In this document: positions 24,131 through 36,302 of the stretch, one piece after another
Position numbering within the stretch: the stretch's first letter is position 1
Layout of the letters: the number at the start of each line of letters is the position of its first letter
From: Cryptomeria japonica
Taxonomy: Eukaryota; Streptophyta; Pinopsida; Cupressales; Cupressaceae
Length of the DNA stretch: 64,000 nt
Direction: 5' to 3'
NCBI RefSeq assembly: GCF_030272615.1
Contig: NW_026728904.1
Span: 436,001 to 500,000 of the forward strand
Notes under the pieces: model-generated
Seen by the model: only the letters and a program-made list of their open reading frames with translations
Database searches by the model: none
Told to the model about the DNA's origin: nothing
Position numbers and translations under genes: made by a program

Positions 24131-25740
24131 TTATATTTACTAAATATAACATCAATTATAAAAAAAATTATTATAAAAATTTATCATATAAAATAAACAT
24201 GTAATTGAATATATAATATTTAAATCTATGGTTCGATAATCAATATATTAAAAATTTAATATTATATAAATTATAAAATAGATAATAATAATATAATTTT
24301 TTGATGAAATTAGAGATTTATAATTAACTAATATATAGATTAAATATCTTACATATCTACTATTTTTTCGTACTCAACAAAAAACATGGGCAACACTTAA
24401 AAAAATGCAATTCATGTTGTTATAGGCTAGAACTATCCCAACACTCTTAATTTTTGTAAACGTGTATCAAAGTCAAAATGTAAGCCATATTTGGCACATG
24501 ACAATTCACTCCATATGCTTGAATTTTGTATCATTGATCAAATTCAAATGCATTGCATAATAAGAATATTGAAACTCACTTGACATATTAAAGGTTTGTT
24601 AACATAGAACATGGTCAATATATAACCCATCATCAATATCATATAAATTTCATCAAATTCTCAATTTTTCAAACATGGAATACAATTAAATTGGTACCAT
24701 ACACTAAGCTCCGATGTGTTAGAATTGGTAAATGGGGATCATATAATAATGTGTGCTCCATTTGATACGCTACATATCATCCTACATTCCTAATATTTGT
24801 AATCATGACTGAAAATCAAATGTAACCCAGAATTGGTATCAAAACATACCTTGGAACATTCTCAAGATTTGAAAACTTTGGTCACAAGCAAATTGGCTCT
24901 AAACAATATATACTCACATTCTTCAAACTTACAAACATGGTGTATAGTCAAATCTAGATATATGGGTTCAATAAGATAGAGTATTAATTCTCATTTAACT
25001 ATTTCAAACATATTTTTAAATCACCTGTAGCCATGGATTACACACATTAAGGAAGGCAAGGGAAGAAAGAAGAATATGTTTTCTAATTCCCATACACATT
25101 ATTTACTTAAACATTAAATGAAGAAGATTTAATAGGAAAGAAAAATCTTTCTATTTAATTTAATATTATAGTGATTCATTGCACACTAACTAATCATTTG
25201 TCTCACCATCAACATATAGTAATATGAGGGAGAGGAAGCGACATAGAGATACACGACAAAATTTTATTTATTTTAAAATATATTATTAATATTAAAACTA
25301 TTTATCATTTCAAGGTCATGATGTAACAAAGAGTAATTACAATTACATGTTAGATCTCCTACCTATTGTATTTTATTATAAGATGACACTAATATATAAA
25401 TTAGTAATAATTAGTTAGACAATTTGGCAATAAACCTCTTAGTATATAAAGATTTTAAAGGCAACCAAAATATCTTTGTATACGTGGTTACATGACATGT
25501 AGGATATTTCTAACTTTAGTTGAAAAACAATTAAAGCATTAACATTGAAAATGATGCCTCTTATCAAAGTTCCAAGAAAATGAACATGTTTCATGATAGA
25601 GATATAGACATAGGAAGACTAGTAGAGAGAGGAATATATTTAAAAAGAGGTAGATATAGAGAAAGAGAGGTAGATATAGAGAAAGAGAGAAGAGACATGG
25701 GAAACTATATTTCAAATAATTAGGTTATACTAAATACTTG
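24131..25740. other. AT-rich spacer, no gene recognised
   Basis: Nothing coding is seen. A short tandem repeat of 'gaggtagatatagagaaaga' occurs near 25650-25695. Confidence 0.4.
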
Positions 25741-25744
25741 CATT

Positions 25745-26715
25745 TACTTATGCGGGTATTATCTATGTAAGGAGAAGGATTTACTCGTGCGAGTATTGTA
25801 AAACTTGTTTTAAGTTTTCCCTAAAACTAACAAGATTGTGATAAATATGTTTGTTGATGTCGTTTACTTGATTTACTTATGGAGGGTTGGTGATAGGGCT
25901 AGCTCATCATCATCATGTTGTAGACGAAAAAGCAGCTACTTTTTTCATGAATTCGTGGGGAAAAATTGTTATCTAGGAGAGAATATTTCACCTCCAGTAC
26001 ATGAACACTCATGTACTAGATCCTCCCCAGCAATGTTTTGATCATCATGGATCCAGTACATGAACACTCATGTACTGGATCCTCCCCAGCCATATATGCC
26101 ATGTTTCATTTTGCTGCAATGTTTTTACAGAAACTCAAGCCAAAGGTAAATGGACCTGATCCATCAAAAAAACCATATACTACTTATGAAATCCTTGTTT
26201 CCCATATGTGAAAATGCATTACAAAAGCTTGAGGCCTTGATGGGGATGTAAAAGAAAAAGCTAGCATTCCAGTGGGTGGAAGAAGAAGGTTGAATCCTCC
26301 CCTGCCTAAAGAATACTTTGGTAATGTTGTCTATAAATCATGTGCTCAATCCATTGCAGCAGAGATCATAAATGGGTCTTTAGAATTTATTTCAGAGTTA
26401 ATACATAAGTCAGTTACCAAGGTTGATAACTTTATACATTCAGCGATCAATTTTTTTGAGCTAAGGAAATCAATGTTAGGGCCACCAAGACGTAATGATA
26501 GAACTGATGTGCTACCAGTAAGTTGGATGAAATTTCCTATGTATAATTTCCAATTTGGAATGGGTGGCCCAGTGTATATAGGTCCTTTGTTAATACTCAT
26601 GGAAGGACTTATAATTTTGTATGATTCATATGGTAAAGCTGGAGGCGTAGAAGTCATGGTTTGCTTGTCAAAATCACATATGAATGTACTTGAACATAAT
26701 TAGTTTCAAGTTTGA
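25745..26715 (+). pseudogene. BAHD acyltransferase pseudogene, exon 2
   Basis: Exon 1 is absent apart from a decayed copy of the duplicated donor ('tttacttatgcgggtat' near 25745 and 'tttactcgtgcgagtat' near 25781). The intron acceptor AG has become CG at 25861-25862. Exon 2 starts at 25863, has an early TGA where the intact gene has CGA, keeps HHxxD in HHHHVVD, and holds a local duplication of 'ccagtacatgaacactcatg' around 25995 and 26050. From 26272 to 26703 it is open, with QFGMG for DFGWG, and ends at TAG where the sister copy has TGG (Trp). It is non-functional. Confidence 0.88.
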
Positions 26716-27198
26716 TTATATTTCTCTTCTAAATATGTTAGGTCATGCTTAATTGGTTTAAGTATTGGCTTTTTAATGTCAATATTCTAGTTCAATTTTT
26801 AATGGGATATCAAATATGGAAGTGTAAGTTTACTTTCATGTTTTCATATTTGATTTCTAATATTTGTTAATAATAATATTAATTTTCTTATTAATTAATC
26901 TCTATATTGTGTATTTGTAAATTATTGATTAGTCAACCAACAATTTTAAGTGATTGTCAAAATATTGAATAAAGTAATTTTGGATTAAAAAATTAAAAAA
27001 CTTATAAAATATTTAGTTATAATATCAGTATCATAAAAATAAATCATTAAGATATACTCTTTGGAAAGTTCATGTGAATTAATTGAAATAATTAATGCAC
27101 TATTTAGTCCTTTATTTTCTAATTAAATAAATAAATATAATATAATAATTAGAACATGTAGGCTATATATGGTATATAGCCTACCCTCTAATTATTAT
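26716..27198. repeat. 3' flank shared, inverted, with the pseudogene at 22.6 kb
   Basis: The segment with 'gattagtcaaccaacaatttt' and 'aagtgattgt' at about 26930-26960 matches the reverse complement of about 22370-22410. The two BAHD copies and their 3' flanks are therefore arms of a diverged inverted duplication. No gene is present. Confidence 0.65.
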
Positions 27199-27968
27199 TG
27201 TATGTGGTGAAAAGTGGATAGATGAAAACAACAATATTGAAAGACTAAAATAGATTCAACCACAAAACCCTAGCCTAACAACAACAAAGATCCACCATAA
27301 CATATGAAGATTACCTAAGACAATGCAAATCAACAAAATCACAAAGATTATACCATCACATGTCCACTAGGGTTTGAATCTCCCTTCTTCCTATCTTTAT
27401 TGATCTTGCTTGATATATTTGCTCTTTTATGTGTGCACAAGAGCTCAACAAAGAACGGAAATGTGGTTTCTTGTAGCTTGATTGCATATAAAAGTTTGAA
27501 TGCGTAGTAGACTTAGGGTTGATAATGAAAGAAACATATCCTTATATAGAAGACACTTTATAAAATGAAGGGATAAGATTAAGAGGTGTAAGAGATAGAT
27601 GGTTAGCTAGGATTAGAGGGTAGGTAGAAGAAATAAGAAAATAATAAGAGGGTAGGCAGTGTAGGAATTAAGAGATGAATGACATGTGTCATGGGTAGAA
27701 AAGGCTAATGAATTAATTAAATAAATAAAAATTTACTTAATTAATAGAAGAAGTGAGATCAAAATAAAAAGTATTTATTTAATTTAGAAAAAGGACAATT
27801 TAAATAAATAAAAGTATTTATTTTAATGAGGAAAGGCTAGAAGAGGATAAATGAATTAAATAAATAAATAAATAAATATTTATTCAATTAATAGAAGAAT
27901 TAGGCTAAAATAATTAAATAAATAAAAAATATTTATTTAATTAGACAAGACAATTTTAGATGTCTACA
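27199..27968 (-). repeat. 3' LTR, 770 bp
   Basis: The sequence from 'aacaacaatattgaaagac' to 'aggtgtctaca'-like ends matches the solo LTR at 30442-31170 over most of its length. That comparison sets both termini. Several (AAATA)n and (TTAAT)n tracts lie in its right half. Confidence 0.8.
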
Positions 27969-28429
27969 TTTTGCCCCTCTTTGAGACAATGCAACTTGTT
28001 GCATTGTTTCAAAGAATATAAGATGAACTGATACAAAGTTGCCCCAATATGGGAATGCTATGCCCCCTCGAGAGATTGGATGAAAATGTCTAAAAAGATC
28101 ACAGACAATCTCTCGATAAGAAAGAAAGGCTAGAAAGAACTGACAAGATAGGATAGAGTGACAGAGTCACAGGATAAAAAAGACTCACACGGGAGTCTAA
28201 GGCTAGGATAGTCTATAAGATAGACTACGAGAGAAAACATCCTCATTGTCATCCACACACCTAAGAGATCAGAGTGCAAAGAGAGCAGAGACCAGTCAAC
28301 AGTCAAAAGTGATGGCATTGGTGCACAGATTTGATTATGTTCACTGATATCAGAGGCCAATAGATAAAGGAGAGTCGGTAAGTACCACAAAACTTCCTTG
28401 TACCTTGTTGCATTAATTGTTGTCATAAA

Positions 28430-28745
28430 TGCATGTTAGGTAGGTCAATAAATGCGCATTAGGTATGTCTAAGAAATTGTCAAGAGGGGCAACAGACATT
28501 AAGGCACGTCTACATTGGTGCCAAGCATGTGGCACGTCTTCATCGAGTGCAACCACATCTATGGTTTTAAAAGCGTCTATGTCAAATGCGAGAGCGTTTG
28601 TATTATGCAAGCGCATCTATGCATGATAGGCACGTCTGTGCAGAACAGAGGCACATCTGTGTGCTTCAGGCATGTTTGTGCAATGCAGAAACATCTGTGA
28701 AGTATGTCAACATGTTTGTGTCATGAATGCATATTTATGTCTTCA
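28430..28745. repeat. decayed short tandem repeat (gcacatctgtg-like)
   Basis: Some ten copies of a 20- to 30-bp unit built on 'gcacgtctgtg' / 'gcatgtttgtg' follow one another. The copies are diverged but the phrase is plain to the eye. It lies inside the LTR element's interior and codes for nothing recognisable. Confidence 0.6.
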
Positions 28746-29395
28746 AGGTCAAATCGATAGTTCTGTGATAAACATACATTGTTGATTGGATAAGCTGCTA
28801 AGAGGATACACTCAAACAAGTCCTCTAGGGAAGACTAGGATAACCGATAGGGATAGGATTGACAATTCTGTGATAAAACATACATTGCCAATCAGGAAAC
28901 TACTCAAGAGGATACTTTCAAGTAGAGGCCCTAGGATAGGATAGAGCAGGGCACTTTGTGATGAACAAGAAGTACCATAGAAATTGACAATTTTGTGATA
29001 GAACATATGTTGTCAATTGGATTAGGCTGAAATTGACAATTCTATGATGGAACATATATTGTCAATTGGATAATATACTCAATAGGATACACTCAAGTAG
29101 GTTCCCTAAAAGATAAGATAAAAGAAGTACTTTATGAACAACAACAAGTACTGCTAGGATAAAGTGCCATATGATAGATATAAGCACTAGGATAAAAGAG
29201 CAGCACTTCGTGATGAACAAGGAGTACTACTATGATAGAGTGTCATATGATAGATATAAGCACTAGGATAAAAGAGATAAACACTTTGTGATGAATAGGG
29301 AGTAATACTAGGATAGAGTGCCATTTGATAGATATAAGAACTAGGATAAAAGAGAGTAACACTTTGTGATGAATAGGGAGTACTACTAGGATTGA
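28745..29395. repeat. tandem repeats of 75-78 bp and a related dispersed unit
   Basis: The unit with 'atgatagatataagcactag' starts at about 29171, 29246 and 29324. Each copy is followed by 'cactttgtgatgaa'. Before it, a longer unit with 'gacaattctgtgataaaaca' recurs near 28755, 28860, 28983 and 29035. Both lie within the element interior. Confidence 0.7.
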
Positions 29396-29539
29396 CACAG
29401 TTGATTTGTATGACTGCAGGAGGCCCTATCTATGTTGGAGTCATGAGAGAGATTCTATTTGACTTAGGGATTACGAGTAGAGCTGACATTCAAGGATAGA
29501 GCAATAGTTGAGGCGAAAGGCTTGCAATACATTATGTAT

Positions 29540-29880
29540 ATGCCTGAGTTTTGAGCAAACATGAGATTGCTGACTGCATTAGTTGAGAGATGACACTTAG
29601 AGACATGCACGTTTCATTTTCCGATGCATGAGATGATAGTCACCTTAGAGGATGTATACAAGATACTGAGAATACTGATCGATGGGGAGTTGATTCCGTA
29701 CAATCGAGAGGGAGATTGAGATGCACTTTGACGAGTGTTCTAGGATCTCGGACTAGAGATAAGAGAAAGATATGTGGCCTGGGACACCATGACACAGACA
29801 AGATTGGCTCTACTGGTGGTGTTGGCAAGAGTTATCAGTGGGTTCCTCTGTGCGGATAGGATGACACAAGGGTTGGTTAT
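29540..29880 (+). pseudogene. plant mobile domain (PMD) remnant, antisense in the LTR element
   Basis: Plus-strand translation gives 'MRLLTALVER', a stop, then 'TFHFPMHEMIVTLEDVYKIL' and 'IDGELIPYNREGD'. This is the diagnostic PMD stretch, in which an aromatic-rich TFH.P..E segment precedes TLxDV..LLGLPxDG. Further stops follow, then a 'WDTMTQTRLALLV' segment in which the domain's C-terminal part may continue. PMD proteins occur as host nuclear factors and in plant transposons. Here the frame runs opposite to the LTR element and close to its 3' side, as described for extra antisense ORFs of Tat-lineage Ty3/gypsy elements. Confidence 0.65.
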
Positions 29881-29893
29881 GGGATGGGGGAGG

Positions 29894-31874
29894 TGATGGT
29901 ATGATGAATGAGTAAGGATTCGGTTAACTACTGAGAGGGGGAGGGTGAATCAGTAGATACAAAACTGAGATAAAATTTTCACCAAACAAAAACAACCTCT
30001 GAAGTCAAACTCAAAACTGACAAATTGCAATATCATTGTTAAGAAACTAGTTGACTATCATAACAGAATAACAATAAAACAACTATGAAAATCTCAAACC
30101 TATTAACCAAAACATCCAAATACTTTATTGACAAAAAGAAAAGCTCATTTTCGATTGTTGTCGGTCATCATATCATAACTAAGTGGATTTAGCAGTTAAG
30201 AAAATTAACCATATCAAACATAACCACAAAAACATTCACCACTTGACACAATGATTTTGATGTGGAAACCCAAATGGGAAAAACCACGATGGGGATGAAT
30301 ACCCACAAGTATTGTGAACTCTTATGAAGTTCGCCCTATTAGGAGCCAATCCTGTTAAAGCTTTACAATAAGTCCTATTAAGAATAGATCCTATTAGGGA
30401 CCACCTGGTTAAGGGATTGACTATAATTCCCTATTAGAAGTTGTTTATGGTAAAAATGGAAACAACAATATTGAAAGACTAAATGACTTCAACCACAAAA
30501 CCCTAGCCTAACAACAACAAAGATCCACCATAACATATGAATATTACCTAAGATAATGTAAATAAATGAAATCACAAAGATTATACCATCACATGTCCAA
30601 TAGGGTTTAGATCTCCATTCTTCCTATCTACATTGATCTTGCTTGATATATTTTCTCTCAGATTTTATGTGTGCACAAGAGGTCAACAAATAATAGAAAT
30701 GTGGTTGCAAGTAGGCTTGATTGCATATGAAAGTTTGAATGCTAGAATGCTTGGAAGGGCTTAGTTGATTGAATAGGGTTGATAATGAAAGAAGCATCTC
30801 CTTATATAGAAGACACTATAAGAAATGGAGGGATAAGATTGAGAGGTTTAAAAGATAAATGGTCAGCTAGGATTAGAGGGTAAGTAGAAGAAATAAGAAA
30901 CTAATGAGAGGGTAGGTAGTGTAGGAATTAAGAGATGAATGAAATATCTCATGGGTAGAAAAGGTTAATGAATTAATTAAATAAATAAATATTTATTTAA
31001 TTAATAGAGGAAGTGGGATAATTAAATAAATAAAATATTTATTTAATTTAGGAAAAGGATAATTTAAATAATTAAATATTTATTTAATTAATAGAAGAAT
31101 TAGGCTTAAATAATTAAATAAATAAATAAAATATTTATTTAATTAGATAGGACAATTTCAGGTGTCTACAGAAGAAATACCCTGTTAGGAGTAAGCTCGG
31201 TAGAGGATTTGAAATCCAAGCTAATGGATCACCTGGTTAGAGGATTTCGATAACACTAAGCTTGTTAGAGCTTACCCGGTTAGGGGATTTGACTATTGTA
31301 ACTGTTAGAGAACAACAAGGGTTTGCTGATCTGGTGAATATAACTACTCTTCTTGATCAGATCCTTTTCAAGCTCCTATCTTCCTTTACACATACTACAT
31401 ATACATCATCCAGTTCGGCAACCAATCACTCTTACATTCAATCAAAATTGCCAACACTACAACAAAATAAATCATCGACCTTATAAAAAAAACAATAGGT
31501 CGGTAACACATCACAAACCTAATTATCTTATAGAGATTACAAACAAATCGGTCAAGTATGACCATTATATTAAATAGCAATTACTTGCACATCATTCAAG
31601 ATAACCTCGACCGCTCCTTGATCACCGCTTCATAGAACACTATAACTCATCACACTGTTTCCATTACATACAATGTACTTGCTCATTCGCAAGACAAAAA
31701 CCATTATCTCTACACGCCAAAAATTATTTGGAAATCCTCTCATACAACATGCATATGTGACATAATCTTCCCACCGGTTACAAAACAACATTATTACAAG
31801 ATCATTACAAATTATAATTGACATCAATGACAACATAAAAGTTTATCAATGCAATCTGCATGCAAATACCAACA
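29894..31874 (-). repeat. left (3') LTR interrupted by a solo LTR
   Basis: Runs from 'tgatggtatgatgaatg' to 'aataccaaca', without the 729-bp insert at 30442-31170. It carries the GTGAATCA-with-G-run motif near 29935 and the 'gtggaaacccaaatgggaaaa' type core at 30260-30294. Confidence 0.85.
30442..31170 (-). mobile_element. solo LTR nested in the copia 3' LTR
   Basis: Same family as the LTR at 27199-27968. It is flanked by GAAGT on the left and GAAGA on the right; the uninterrupted copia LTR at about 36838 reads GAAGT, so this is a 5-bp target duplication with one later change. No interior remains, which fits recombination between the two LTRs. Confidence 0.85.
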
Positions 31875-32218
31875 ATCTCTCCCATTCGCATTGATGGCAA
31901 TACAATTATCAATACCATTGGTTTCTATGATTGTGAATAGGAATCCTAGTTTACATTTTACCATGTATGCTCCTTCAACTGAGTCTTCATGTCTTCAACT
32001 GGTAACAGGCTATAAATCTTCTCTCTGTCAATCATATAATTCTTCTCCCCCTTTAACAACAATGCCAAAGTGAAAGTAAAACATGTAGTGTCATACTTCA
32101 CTGTTCTTCAACATCAACTTGCAACTTGATTCTCCTCCTGTGGAATAACTCCACTCTACACCAATCCTGCTTCAAGATTCTTCAATTATCTCTGGGACTA
32201 ATGTATCTCACATTATGC

Positions 32219-32860
32219 TTAATAGACCTCATGTAGGGGCACAACCCCTAGCTGACCTCTAAGAAACTTAAAAGTAATCTTAGGTAGAGGTTTAATAAAG
32301 ATATCTGCTAGCTTCTCCTCGATAGATACATGTTCCAATAACACATCTTTACTCTGCAGTTTCTCTCTTAAGAAATGATATTTCAGCTCAATATGCTTGG
32401 TTCTAGCATGCAAAACCGGGTTCTTTAAAATATTTAATGCACTAGTGTTGTCACATAAAATCCTTATAGGATCTATAATCTTCAACTTGAATCCTTCCTG
32501 AATGTGTTTCATCCAGATTGCCTGGGTACAATTCATATATGATGCAACATACTCAGCTTCAACAGTGGACTGTGATGTACAACTCTGCTTCTTGCTGCTC
32601 CATGAAATAAGTTTTCCTCCAAGAAAGAATGTACCACCAGTTGTGCTCCTCCTGTCATCAACATTACCTACCCAGTCTACATCCATATAAACCTTCAAAT
32701 CAAAGTTACCTATATATGGATACCATAATCCATAGTCAATAGTACCTTTCAAATATCTGAATATCCTCTTGGTTGCTATCAAGTGTGTCTCCTTTGGATT
32801 CTTCTGAACTTTGGTAACTAAATCAACTGCATGAGCAATTATCCGGTCTACTGTGAACAA
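32219..32860 (-). pseudogene. copia RNase H domain
   Basis: A 213-codon minus-strand frame holds the plant copia RNase H pattern: 'VYMDVDWVGNVDDRRSTTGG' (first Asp), 'STVEAEYVA' (Glu), 'ILCDNTSALNI' (Asp) and 'HARTKHIELKYHFLREKL'. The catalytic positions look kept. Overlap with the upstream RT frame in a different phase shows a frameshift around 32830-32860. Confidence 0.88.
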
Positions 32861-33874
32861 AATAATGCAATTTCCCTATCATTGACCTGTACTCTTTTTC
32901 ATCAATAGATGCGACATCATCCTCCTTATACAGTTTACAACCTGTAACCAGTGGTGTCCCAACTAGTTTACAGTCACTCATTCCAAATTTCTTCAATACC
33001 TCTTTCAGATATTTAGACTGTGTGATAAAAATACCACTCTTCATTTGCTGAATTTTCAAACCTATGAAGAATTTTATCTCTCCTACTAGAGACATCTCAA
33101 ATTCACTCTTCATCTCATTAGAAAAGTCATCACTCATGTCATCATTGCCTCCAAATATGATAACATCCATAAAAACTTCACTAACCAGTATCTTATCTCC
33201 TTCAGATTTGAGATATATGTTGTTGTCTTCACTAGTTCTCTGAAAACCTATCTTCATCAGGTCTAAATGTAAGCTTTCATACCATGCTCTCAGTGCTTGC
33301 TTCAAACCATACATCACCTTGTGCAATTTACACATCATATCTTTTGCATCAATAAAAGAATATCCATCTAGATACTCAATGTATACTTCTTCTTCCAGTA
33401 TTCTATTTAGAAATGTTGACTTCACATCCATCCGATATACTTTGAATTCCTTATATGCTGCAAATGCAAGTAGAGTCCTAACACCTTCCAATCTAGCAAC
33501 TGGTGCAAAAGTCTCACCATAGTCTTCACCTTCTTTCTGTACACATTTTTATTCGCCGCTCTGGGTACTAGGGTCCATGTGTTGTTCTTCTCAATTTGGT
33601 TAAGCTCCTCCTCCATAGCTTTAATCCAGTGATCATCTCCAAATTCTTCCTTAGCATTTCTAGGCTCAATAGTGGAGATCATGCAAGAATTCTCTTTGAT
33701 TCTTCTTCTGGTTAATACTCCAGCATCTTTATCTCCAATAATCTGGTCAAGATTATAATTGAGTCTTGCATACCTTAGAATAACATGATCATTATCTTCA
33801 AGTTCTTCTTCTTCACTATCATTCTCTTCTTCTGGATATAACTGTTTTGTTTGAAGTGGTACTACAACATTCAC
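32823..33874 (-). pseudogene. copia reverse transcriptase
   Basis: Two overlapping minus-strand frames (33874-33422 and 33491-32823) show a frameshift within the RT. The first has 'WIKAMEEELNQIEKNNTWTL', the usual start of copia RT, and the second 'FKVYRMDVKSTFLNRILEEE' and 'KLHKVMYGLKQALRAWYESL'. The active-site box that should read YVDD is FMDV in 'SEVFMDVIIFGG', so one catalytic Asp is lost. Confidence 0.9.
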
Positions 33875-33883
33875 TTCATCAGC

Positions 33884-34885
33884 TTATGGTTTCACCAGTT
33901 CTAAATCCAAAATCAGAATGCAAGGTTCTTCATCCTTTTTCTTCTCACTAGTTTCTCCTGAGACTTCAGGATACTCATCCACTCGAACATCAACACTCCC
34001 AATGATTCTCTGTGTCTGGTTGTTGTAACATTTGCAGGCCTTACTCTTGGTGGAGTAACCAAGAAATATGTCTTCATCACTTTTAGCCTCAAACTTACTG
34101 ACATAATCACCTCTCTTGATAAAACATTTACTGCCAAAAATCTTAAAATAACTGAAATTAGGTGATCTACCATACCAGTATTCATAAGGAGTTTTATCCT
34201 TACCTCTCTTTACCAATATCCGATTCATAGTGTTGACAGTTGTGGTGACAGCTTCTCTCCAAAAAGTTTTTGCTACTCCTTGTAAAAGCATTGTTCTAGC
34301 AGCTTCAACAACTGACTAGTTGTTCCTCTCTGCAATACCATTCTACTATTGTGTCCTTGGTGCTGAAAGCTGCCTTTTGATTACATTATCTTCACAATAT
34401 CTAGTGAATTCCTCTGAAGTAAATTCACCACCTTGATTAGTCCTTAGAAACTTTATCTTCTTACCACTTTCCTTTTCAGCTAAGGCCCTAAATGCCTTGA
34501 ACTTACCGAAGGCTTCTATTTTGTCCTTCAAGAATGTGACCCATATCATTATTAAGCAATCATCAGTGACGATCATAAAATATCTGTCACCTTGAATAAT
34601 TTTAGTCCTTATTGGTCCACAAAGATCTGTATGAACCAAATCTAACAGATGTTCTGCTGAAAAAGATTTTCTCTTAAAAGTTGAGGATGCCATCTTTCCC
34701 AATTGAAATTCCTTACATAGAGCATTCACCAATTTGTCTAACTGAGGCAAACCTCTTACCAACTTGGACTTACTGACCTTAGCAATGTTATCAAAATTTA
34801 TATGATATAATATTCGATGCCAAAGCCAACTATCATCTACTTTAGCAATTAAATAGTTGTTGACTTTAGGATTCGGGTGAAACAA
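33884..34885 (-). pseudogene. copia integrase with pre-integrase domain
   Basis: The frame 34885-34346 starts with the zinc-binding pre-integrase part ('WLWHRILYHINFDNIAKVSK') and enters the catalytic core with 'LVHTDLCGP' (first Asp). The next signature reads 'RTNQGGEF', where Asn replaces the second Asp, and Glu remains. The frame 34291-33884 continues with 'WREAVTTTVNTMNRI' and 'KIFGSKCF' after a stop. This integrase should be catalytically dead. Confidence 0.9.
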
Positions 34886-34918
34886 GTTACCTTTTGTCTG
34901 CTTGCCGGTTGCAATTAG

Positions 34919-35240
34919 TTAACCTTTTCTCCCATAGGTTTTGCATATTCCATCTTTGAATTCCAATGAATAAACTTTATCATTGAGTTGAGCTACACTA
35001 AAAAGATTATGCTTTAATCCTTCAACCCAGTAAACATCATCTACATTGCTCTTTCCATTAAGAGAAATAGTTCCCTTTCCTTTTACCATGTAGAGTGAGT
35101 CATTACCAAATCTCACAACTCCTCAATCAAATTCCTTCAAAGTAAGAAATTTACTCCGGTCACCAATCATGTGGTGTGAACAACCACTATCTATGATCAA
35201 ATCATCAGAATTATCCATGCGAGAAACTAATGCCTTATGA
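34919..35240 (-). pseudogene. copia aspartic protease
   Basis: The minus strand reads 'LIIDSGCSHHM', the copia protease active site, at about 35210-35170. A stop follows (35127-35129 region), then an open part with 'GLKHNLFSVAQLNDK', which bridges to the pre-integrase domain. The catalytic D-S-G is kept, but the frame is interrupted. Confidence 0.85.
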
Positions 35241-35325
35241 TCAGATGTCTCCTCTTTAATGGCTACAAAGACAATGTCTTCATTAGCATCTCCCTCATAT
35301 TCCTCATCAGTAATACCACCATCAA

Positions 35326-36241
35326 CTACAATGAGACAATCTCTTTTTCCTTTCCTTTGTACTTCTTGTACTTTTCTCGTTTATGCTCATTGTCACCATT
35401 AGGACAGTTACCTGCAATGTGTCCAATCTTGTTACATGCAAAAAATTTCAAAGGTAATTTACCTCTGTACTTACCGGTACCTCTAGGAAACCACTTGGCC
35501 AACAATGCTTCAATCTCAATAAAATTGTCTTCATCATCAACTTCTCTGCTAGATCTAGATTCATAGCTATGACTGACATCTCTACTTTTCCTCATAGGAG
35601 GGTTAGAAACTGAAGCTCTAAATGCAGATTCATATTTCTCAACACTACCATCATAACCATTTAATTCAAATTTAGTAAGCTTACCAATGATGGATTCAAG
35701 GGTTACCTTAGCTTTGTCAATAGATTTTAGCTCCTGAATGGTTGCAACTTGGATAGTGTAGACCGGTAGAAGGGTTCTCAATACCTTACTAATCACTGTG
35801 GCATCTTCCACTCTACCACCAACACTCTTGATTTCAACAACTATCTCTTTGATTGTCTGACCATACTATTGTATATTCTCACCTTTAGCCATCTGCATGT
35901 CATCAAACTTACCTCTCAGACTCTCTTCTTTGGAAATCTTCACATGATCATCACCACTATATATTTCTCTTCCATACCTCATAAGTAGTCTCCAGACCAT
36001 GGACATCAACATACTCTGAATCAGACAATGAACTTATAATGGCCTCCAATGCTTGATTGTTTTCTTGTTTCTCTTTCTTGTGATCAGCGGCCAAAGTCCC
36101 ACTAGGTGCAACATATTGAGTATAAACATTTTCCCAGTATTGATTTCCTAGACTCTTGATATATATTTTCATTCTATCACTCCATATTCTATAGTTTTCT
36201 CTATTGAACTTCAGACCTTCTTTCTTCATCATGTTCTTCAA
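35326..36241 (-). pseudogene. copia gag
   Basis: The N-terminal piece (36241-35957) has 'FNRENYRIWSDRMKIYI', the usual start of copia gag. The second piece (35811-35326) has 'VLRTLLPVY', 'LTKFELNGYDG' and a zinc knuckle reading FFACNKIGHIAGNC, in which Phe stands where the first Cys is expected. A stop or frameshift near 35.9 kb separates the two. The role in the family is particle formation and RNA binding. Confidence 0.87.
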
Positions 36242-36288
36242 AATCTTTACCTCAAGTTGTTAGGCTTAGACCTTAGAGGACCTGAAAT

Positions 36289-36300
36289 GCTCTGATACCA
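36289..36300 (-). other. primer binding site of the copia element
   Basis: The minus strand reads TGGTATCAGAGC, a full match to the plant initiator-Met tRNA type site. It lies two bases from the LTR end at 36303. Confidence 0.92.
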
Positions 36301-36302
36301 AT

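Larger units (their letters stand above)
27199..29893 (-). mobile_element. LTR retrotransposon fragment, 3' LTR plus interior
   Basis: The LTR at 27199-27968 starts with TG and ends CTACA on the plus strand. It is followed by 'ttttgcccctct', which on the minus strand reads as the purine tract AGAGGGGCAAAA before TGTAGACA. The element therefore points left and this is its 3' LTR. The interior holds several decayed tandem repeats and a plus-strand plant-mobile-domain remnant near its right end. The right part is lost or cut off by the copia element that begins at 29894. A solo LTR of the same family lies at 30442-31170. Probably Ty3/gypsy of the Tat lineage, from the antisense ORF; no pol domain is visible. 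Confidence 0.65.

Noticed and set aside
23109-24196. Open frames of up to 348 codons rich in Tyr and Ile on both strands
   Set aside because: They arise from the TA/TACA repeat. Composition is repeat-driven and no domain is present.
10416-26715. Taxane-type acyltransferase cluster
   Set aside because: Sequence features point to an HCT-like BAHD gene. Nothing here shows a diterpenoid substrate, and the other copies are broken.
31262-32073. Short plus-strand frames in the copia 3' LTR
   Set aside because: They lie within LTR and untranslated sequence of a minus-strand element and are not conserved in the other LTR.
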